A stretch of 64,000 nt of DNA from positions 167,138,337 to 167,202,336 of the forward strand of contig NC_055988.1 in assembly GCF_018446385.1 (NCBI RefSeq), read 5' to 3'. Shown piece by piece: positions 58,514-64,000 of the stretch. Source of the stretch: Zingiber officinale (taxonomy: Eukaryota > Streptophyta > Magnoliopsida > Zingiberales > Zingiberaceae). Below the pieces are notes generated by a model. The model did not search any database and was not told where the DNA came from. It saw only the letters and a program-made list of their open reading frames with translations. How positions within the stretch are numbered: position 1 is the first letter of the stretch; each line of letters starts with the position of its first letter. A program made the translations under genes and the position numbers.

Positions 58514-60479
58514 TGTTAGGATCCTTTGTACGGCTAGAGAGGGGGGGTGTGAATAGCCGCCCCAAATCGCTCGCGTTTCTTCCTACACTTCGTTAGCGCA
58601 GCGGAAAAATAAACTAGAAACGAAAGGAAGAATATCAAACCTTAGACGCAGCGATGTAACGAGGTTCGGAGATGATACTCCTACTCCTCGGCGTGTCCGT
58701 AAGGTGGACGAGCCCTATCAATCCGTCGGTGGATGAGTCCCCGGAGAACCGGCTAATGTCAAACTCCTTGTGGGTGGAGAAACCTCGCCACAAACGTTTG
58801 CAAAAGCAAACAAAGAGTACAAGTACAAAGAATAAGCAAGAAATCCGGATGAAGCAGCAGCTTCAAAAACCCTGAAGCAGCAGCTTCAAAAACCCTAACA
58901 GCAGCAGCTGTTCCAGTCGGGGAAGCTCACGCGAAGCTTGCGAGGAAGGAACTCAACAGAGCTCAAGCACCAGAACAGCAGCTCTGTAGCAGAAGAGAAG
59001 AGGAAGAAGAAGGAGTGCAGCAGCAGCCCTCGACCCCTTTATACCTGCGAAGAAAACAGCGAAGAAACTAGCCGTTGCGTCGCAACGGCTAGAACCCTGA
59101 TCGGTCTGTGGACCGATCAGGCAACATCCTGATCGGTCTGCAGACCGATCAGGGAAGAAGCCTATGCTTCTGTTCCGTCCCTGATCGGTTCATGGACCGA
59201 TCAGGCCCTGCGCTGATCGGTCCCCAGACCGATCAGCCAGTGTACAGAACCTTCTGTGCGTACTCTGATCGGTCTGTGGACCGATCAGGACATAGCTGGA
59301 TCGGTCCACAGACCGATCCCAGCTGGCTCTTCCTTCGCGACGTCGTCTCCTGATCGGTCCCCAGACCGATCAGGACATGGCCTGATCGGTCTGTGGACCG
59401 ATCAGCCTGCCTCTCTTTGCCTCTGTTCGCTTGCTGATTGGTCACCAGACCGATCAGTAACCGAACAGAGAGCTTCTGGTCCGATCAGAGCAAACAAGTA
59501 TCACTGGATCGGTCTGGTGACCGATCCAGAGCTTGGGTTTGGCCCAAACCAAGTCCCAAGACTTCCAAACCAATATCCGGTCAACCTTGACCTATTGGTA
59601 CTTCATCCCTAGCATCTGGTCACTCCCTTGACCTGCTAGAACTCCCTGCCAAGTGTCCGGTCAATCCCTTTGACCTACTTGGACTTTCCAACACCAGAAG
59701 TCCGATCATCCCTGATCCATCTGGATTTTCCCTTGCCTGGCTTCACTTACCAGGACTTTCACCTGGCTTCACTCACCAGGATTTCCACACTGCCTAACAT
59801 CCCAGTTAGGACTTTCCCACTGCCTGGCTTCACTCACCAGGACTTTCACCTGGCTTCACTCACCAGGACTTTCCCTTTCACCTAGCTTCACTCACTAGGA
59901 TTTTCACCTGGCTTCACTCACCAGGATTTCCACACTGCCTAGCTTCACTCACTAGGTCTTTCCCCTGCCTGGCTTCACTCACCAGGACTTTCTCCAACTG
60001 CCTGGCTTCACTCACCAGGACTTTCTCCCGTGCCAAACTCCCTGTTTGGACTTTCCCCGTGCCAAGTCTCCATACTTGGACTTTCCGCGTGCCAAGCTAC
60101 CTGCTTGGACTTTTCCCCGTGCCAAGTCTCCGTACTTGGACTTTTCCAGTGCCAAGTCTCCATACTTGGACTTTTCGCGTGCCAAGCTCCCTGCTTGGAC
60201 TTTTCCGTTTGCCAAGTCTCCATACTTGGACTTTTCAGGTCAACCAGGTCAACCTTGACCTAGGGTTGCACCAATAATCTCCCAACCATCTATTCTTGTC
60301 TCACATCAAGAATACAACTCTTCCACGAGTGTCAAACATCAACATGCAACTCAACTAGGTCAATCTTGACCTAAGGTTGCATCAACAATCTTCCCAAGTC
60401 AAACATCAAAATACAACTCGAGTCAAGTCAACTCGAGTCGGGTCAACCAGGTCAACCTTGACCTAAGGTTGCACCAACA
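58514..60479 (-). repeat. 5' LTR of the copia element
   Basis: It is 1966 bases, a little longer than its partner. It carries a clearer series of GATCGGTC(N4)GACCGATC palindromes (about 59099-59525), the CTTCACTCACCAGGACTTTC run (59740-60030) and the CCAAG...CTTGG run (60031-60240). The boundaries are TGTT...AACA on the plus strand. Confidence 0.9.
59095..59530. repeat. Array of GATCGGTC palindromes in the LTR
   Basis: About ten inverted units such as TGATCGGTCTGTGGACCGATCA and CTGGATCGGTCCACAGACCGATCC recur every 25-60 bases. Each can fold into an 8-bp stem with a 4-5 base loop. The spacers are unrelated, so the palindromes themselves are the conserved feature. Confidence 0.8.
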
Positions 60480-60514
60480 CATTCAACCTACCCGTCTCTT
60501 TTTGTTTGATCTTA

Positions 60515-60735
60515 TAAAAATTTTCCATTGATCACTAGGATAAATCGGAAAACGTTTATAACAGACGACCCATCAACCCAATGTTCTTAGGTTAACCGTT
60601 AATTAAGAATTTTTTTTTTTATTAATCATCAAGAGTGAGGTTTGATTCTTTGATGTTTAAGAAACTGAGAAGACACCTTGTCACTACACTATTACCCCAA
60701 CGACAAACTCTTATCTATATTGATAAATAACCTTG
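60515..60735 (+). repeat. Dispersed repeat family, copy B
   Basis: TTGATCACTAGGATAAATCG, then AACAGACGACCCATCAACCC, AATGTTCTTAGGTTAACCG, TTGATTCTTTGATGTTTAAG and AACTGAGAAGACACCTTGTC, closing with CCAACGACAAACTC. It matches copy A across its length and holds the empty site of the MITE found in A. Confidence 0.65.
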
Positions 60736-61129
60736 TATTATGAAATTCAATAGTTAATTAAATAAATTTTAAAATGTAAAAGTTTCAAATAATCGCATAA
60801 TTTTAAATTGAGAATTTGAAAACATTTAAATAAATTACACTCAAATTAAGTTAAATCAATCTCAAACTTATAAAAAAAATCAAAAACAACTATATTAATA
60901 ATTTGATTCATTTAAGCTCGACTTAACTTGGATCGATTACCATATAAACAAAATTAAATACTATCAAATTTAACTCATTTACTGTCCTAATGATAATTTT
61001 GGGGCACTCGAAATATCCTTTTAACTTTACTTTTAAATAATTTTCGTTAAAGTTACACTACCTCATAGAAGTTTTGATGAACTGTACCACCTTAAAGCAT
61101 CTTTCATTAAAAAAATTGATATCAGTATC
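60736..61129. other. AT-rich intergenic DNA
   Basis: AT-rich sequence between two copies of the dispersed repeat. No gene or transposon ends recognised. Confidence 0.5.
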
Positions 61130-61365
61130 CAATTTATGTCGACTAATCTTAAGAAAAATCAGTCTGACAACACAAAAATTTCTTATCGATCACCAGATAA
61201 ATCAAGAAGTATTTATAACGGATGATCCATTATCTATCATTCTTAGATTAACCGCACGTTAAGAGAAATTCATTCGTTAATTCAATAAAATTGGACTCAA
61301 TCCTTAAATATCTAAAAACTAAAAAAATATCTTACAACTATACCATTATCCTAACCCGAACCATC
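61130..61365 (+). repeat. Dispersed repeat family, copy C
   Basis: TCGATCACCAGATAAATC, then ATTTATAACGGATGATCCAT, CATTCTTAGATTAACCGCAC, CAATCCTTAAATATCTAAAA and ATCTTACAACTATACC. It has the same order of blocks as copies A and B. Confidence 0.6.
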
Positions 61366-61548
61366 TTTCATTAAAATTGTACCATTTTATAGTAACAATT
61401 GGATCAAAGTTGCACCATCTTAATGTAGCAACTTTAACTAAAGTTATTAATGAAATATTTTAAGTTGCAAATTATAAATGAAATATTATTTTAATAATTT
61501 TTAAAAAGAGGGATGTCAAAACTTTTAAGAGCACTATTTTGATTTTTG

Positions 61549-61552
<4 letters not shown>

Positions 61553-61610
<58 letters not shown>
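61553..61610. repeat. (TA)n microsatellite
   Basis: About 29 uninterrupted TA units, likely length-variable. Frames through it are artefacts. Confidence 0.95.
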
Positions 61611-61614
<4 letters not shown>

Positions 61615-61916
61615 TAAAGTTGTTTGCTAAAATTAAATGAAAAAAATACTGTCTCATATTTGTAAACCGAAATAAATATTTTTAATTTTTTATACATTCG
61701 AATAATCAATTCATTGAAAAATATTTAATAATTCATAAAAGTAGGGGGAAAATTTTTTAAAAATTTAATAACCATGGAAAATAGTGGACGATAACTAGAC
61801 TTAGTGGGTCTTAATTGGGCCACGATGTTCCGACCCGATTAGTGAGGTAATTAACGAGGGCTTTCGTCAGTGAATCCCCATTCGCCAATTTTGTCGATCG
61901 CAGCGTAGCGGCGAAG

Positions 61917-63992
61917 ATGAACGCGACGAGGAAGATCACGGCGGCGGCGATCGCCGGATCCGCATTGCAGCTCGTTGCGTTTCTAGCGATTTTTGTTTCC
62001 GTCGCTTCAATAGATGACAGATGCGCCGCTTGCAACGTTGTCGCGGTACCTTTCGCCTCCCTTTCGTGTTGCTATATTTGTAATTTTTATCGTGGATTCC
62101 GTGGATCCCGAAGTTATTTACGAGTATTTGTAGCTGGACGATGATGTCGTTGTCTATTTCTCGTATTTACTTCGAATTTTAGTCTTGAAAACATTTGCCA
62201 TGAGTTTACCAAGACGGTGAGGTTTCGAAATTTATATTGAAGTGCAAGAATGAAGTAGCTGCTAATAATTCTGAGGATCGAGCCTCAAGCACTCGTTTCT
62301 GTTGAGAAGGATAGATATTGCTTCTGGTTACTCCAATTTGGATATTACTAGTAATATGGTCCTCATAAAGCTCAATGAAGTCATAGTTATTGCTAGTAAT
62401 ATGATCTTGTATAGAATTTTTAAGATTCATGTAGCCAACCCTCGATAGTTGGGACACATGGCTCAATGATGATGATAATGATGATTGATTACAACAATCT
62501 GGGAAGAAAGATACTATCTTCTCAAATACGACCATTATGCCTTTACCCATTCCCAACACCTGGTTGCAAAACAAGACTAAGCTTGTGGGTGATGATGCTC
62601 GTGAACATGTGATGTTGCAATTTGATGTTGGAGGTGGATGTTGTAGAAGAGGGCATTTTAGTTTTTTTCCCCATTTTGGAAGAGGGCCGACCATATAAAT
62701 AGAGACACTTTCTTCACTCCCACTCTTGGTTGTGAGGTGATGGACTAACCTTACTATTGATGGCAAGGTTATTCTTTGTGATTCCTTTTGAAGATTTGAA
62801 ATTTGTAATTAGTAATGTTTATATTATAATTGCCATATCTGTCACTGATTATCACCTACTGAACAGAATTATCAAATTACTTGCTAAGTTGTGCAAACAT
62901 CAATAGCCAGTATCTTATCCTTGATTTCTGCCTTTCTTACATGAGATACATTGTAAATTTTTGCAGGCTGAAATAGAGGTTGTACTTTCTAATGTAAGTA
63001 TCACACTATCTACTTTTCTAGTTAATTGTTGCTCCATTCACTATTAACATATTGGTTTGGACTCTCACATCATGTATTATGTTCTATTTTCATGTCCCAC
63101 ATACTGTGTGTCCATCTTTTTTTAGAACGATCTCAATTTTGTCTTTTGTGATTCAAATTGAAGACACCTTTGCCCAAAGCTCATTTCTAACTCAATTACT
63201 TTCATCAGATGTTAATAAAGATGCAAGCAAATGTAGTGATTGATGGAGGTTTCAATAGTTATTTTGCATTGCTTAATTTATTGGTATTGTGAACAAATAT
63301 ATGCATTCTTGCTTGTTGCAAACATTGCATGAGACAGGTATTTATACAAGGAAGTTCGTTATCATGTCTATCAGCATCGAGTATCAATAGGCATTTACAT
63401 GTGTGTCTCCACTAGTCACAGTTATCATGACTTGAATTCAATTGCTGTAATTTTCATTACCTAAAAGCACTATGGGGAATTTTAACTGAGTTTGGCAACC
63501 ATAAAACAACATAATATTTTACATTCTGGTGTCAAATAGTTTATTTACGGAATCCTACAGTACAATTGTAGATTTTTGAGTGCCTGAAGTAGTAATAGGA
63601 TCCATAAACAGTCACTTCAAGTTAAAACGCTACCGTTGAATATCTTGTACAATGTAAATTAGGAGAATATTTCAAGATCAACTGATGAGGCCATCTGTCA
63701 GTTGAAAATTCCATCTTATTTTCCTGCCCTCCCCACGATTCTTATTTTTTAGGTTGCACAGATAAAAACATGTTCAAAATAAACCTAATTTGGATTATGT
63801 TATTTGATTCAATTTTTGCTATCTTGTTCATGGTCTTATGTGAACTTAAGTGTGGACACACATGCAGATGCTGATGATTTTGTGATGATTTTGTAATTGA
63901 TTTTTGCTGCAGGAGAAACCAAGAAATCATCTAGATATGCGCCATCGATTGGACTCAAGAGGACAGCGTGAAGGAAAAGTAATTGATTACAG
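61917..63992 (+). CDS. Canopy/MSAP saposin-like ER protein, 5' part (continues past window)
   Basis: Three exons are visible (61917-62045, 62967-62993, 63913-63992), all in phase. They encode MNATRKITAA...VASIDDRCAACNVVA, then AEIEVVLSN, then EKPRNHLDMRHRLDSRGQRE and GKVIDY, with a split Arg codon at the last donor (CAG|GTATCA). Residues 1 to about 31 form a signal peptide. C36 and C39 start the saposin-B fold. The EKPRNHLDMRHRL block is a hallmark of plant homologues annotated as TLR4 regulator/MIR-interacting MSAP proteins (canopy family). Animal canopy proteins are ER-resident co-chaperones; the plant role is not established. The rest of the domain and the stop lie beyond the window. A short GC-rich leader precedes the ATG. 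Confidence 0.9.
62206..62766 (-). other. Unassigned 186-residue open frame inside intron 1
   Basis: A minus-strand open frame lies wholly within intron 1 of the canopy-like gene. The translation shows no domain I recognise, no clear signal peptide and a Ser/Asn-rich, unbiased composition. It repeats short ITSN phrases (GACCATATTACTAGTAATA and a relative), from a local duplication at 62340-62405. It could be repeat-derived or chance. I do not claim a gene. Confidence 0.2.
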
Positions 63993-64000
63993 GTATCAAT

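Larger units (their letters stand above)
52995..60479 (-). mobile_element. Ty1/copia (SIRE-like) LTR retrotransposon, gag-only (TR-GAG type)
   Basis: The element lies between CATTC copies (52990-52994, 60480-60484). The plus-strand-left LTR is 52995-54915 and the right LTR is 58514-60479. Read on the minus strand, LTRs start TGTTGGTGCAACC and end GGATCCTAACA. A PBS matching initiator tRNA-Met (TGGTATCAGAGC, 58511-58500) lies two bases inside the 5' LTR, and a purine tract (CAAAAAGGGGGAGAT, 54930-54916) borders the 3' LTR. The internal region is only 3.6 kb. It holds one gag frame and, by eye, no protease, integrase, reverse transcriptase or RNase H. Gag, PBS and PPT style place it in the SIRE/Maximus lineage. 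It is structurally whole as a non-autonomous element. LTR edges are near-identical, suggesting a young insertion. Confidence 0.9.

Noticed and set aside
61472-61709. Minus-strand frames with Ile-Tyr repeats
   Set aside because: Translation of the (TA)n microsatellite.

Overview
The window is plant nuclear DNA. Its genes are split by GT-AG introns, coding exons are GC-rich inside AT-rich flanks, and LTR retrotransposons and MITEs are plentiful. The steep GC rise at the 5' ends of several genes and the style of the copia LTRs suggest a monocot, perhaps a Zingiberales species (ginger/banana group). That placement is inference. I found no rRNA, canonical tRNA, CRISPR or bacterial features.

Eight protein genes can be assembled exon by exon with matching phases. 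They are: an NPH3/RPT2-type BTB protein (4766-7019, +); a group IVc bHLH factor of the ILR3/bHLH115 type (14108-16154, -); a divergent plastid ClpS-like adaptor (18078-20497, -); a DUF3755/Myb-like nuclear protein (26927-32777, +); an RraA-like HMG aldolase (37158-37664, +, with a long leader intron); a plastid/mitochondrial adenylate kinase (41556-45805, +); a PUX7-like UBA-UBX protein that lacks the expected UAS domain (46806-49703, -); and the 5' part of a canopy/MSAP saposin-like ER protein (61917-window end, +). Between 8.3 and 12.0 kb on the minus strand lie a 5' exon and decayed coding pieces resembling the DUF3067 family. The genes are unrelated housekeeping or regulatory loci. Nothing suggests a cluster or pathway island.

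Mobile DNA fills much of the rest. A 7.5-kb Ty1/copia (SIRE-like) element with 1.9-kb LTRs, TSD CATTC, tRNA-Met PBS and PPT spans 52995-60479 on the minus strand. It carries an open gag frame but no visible pol, which is a TR-GAG-type layout. Two solo LTRs are delimited by 5-bp TSDs: 21746-24934 (CGTTG) and 34117-34934 (ATTAT). Two hAT-type MITEs with 8-bp TSDs lie at 13726-13885 and 52348-52700. Two copies of a large foldback element sit at about 10345-11335 and 12150-13170. A tRNA-derived SINE lies at 21208-21413, and an unclassified dispersed repeat family has at least four or five copies.

I saw no convincing new biological system. The most notable items are the UAS-less PUX7-like gene, the ClpS-like protein with altered pocket positions, the gag-only copia element with palindrome-dense LTRs, and the large solo LTR with internal tRNA-like triplications.
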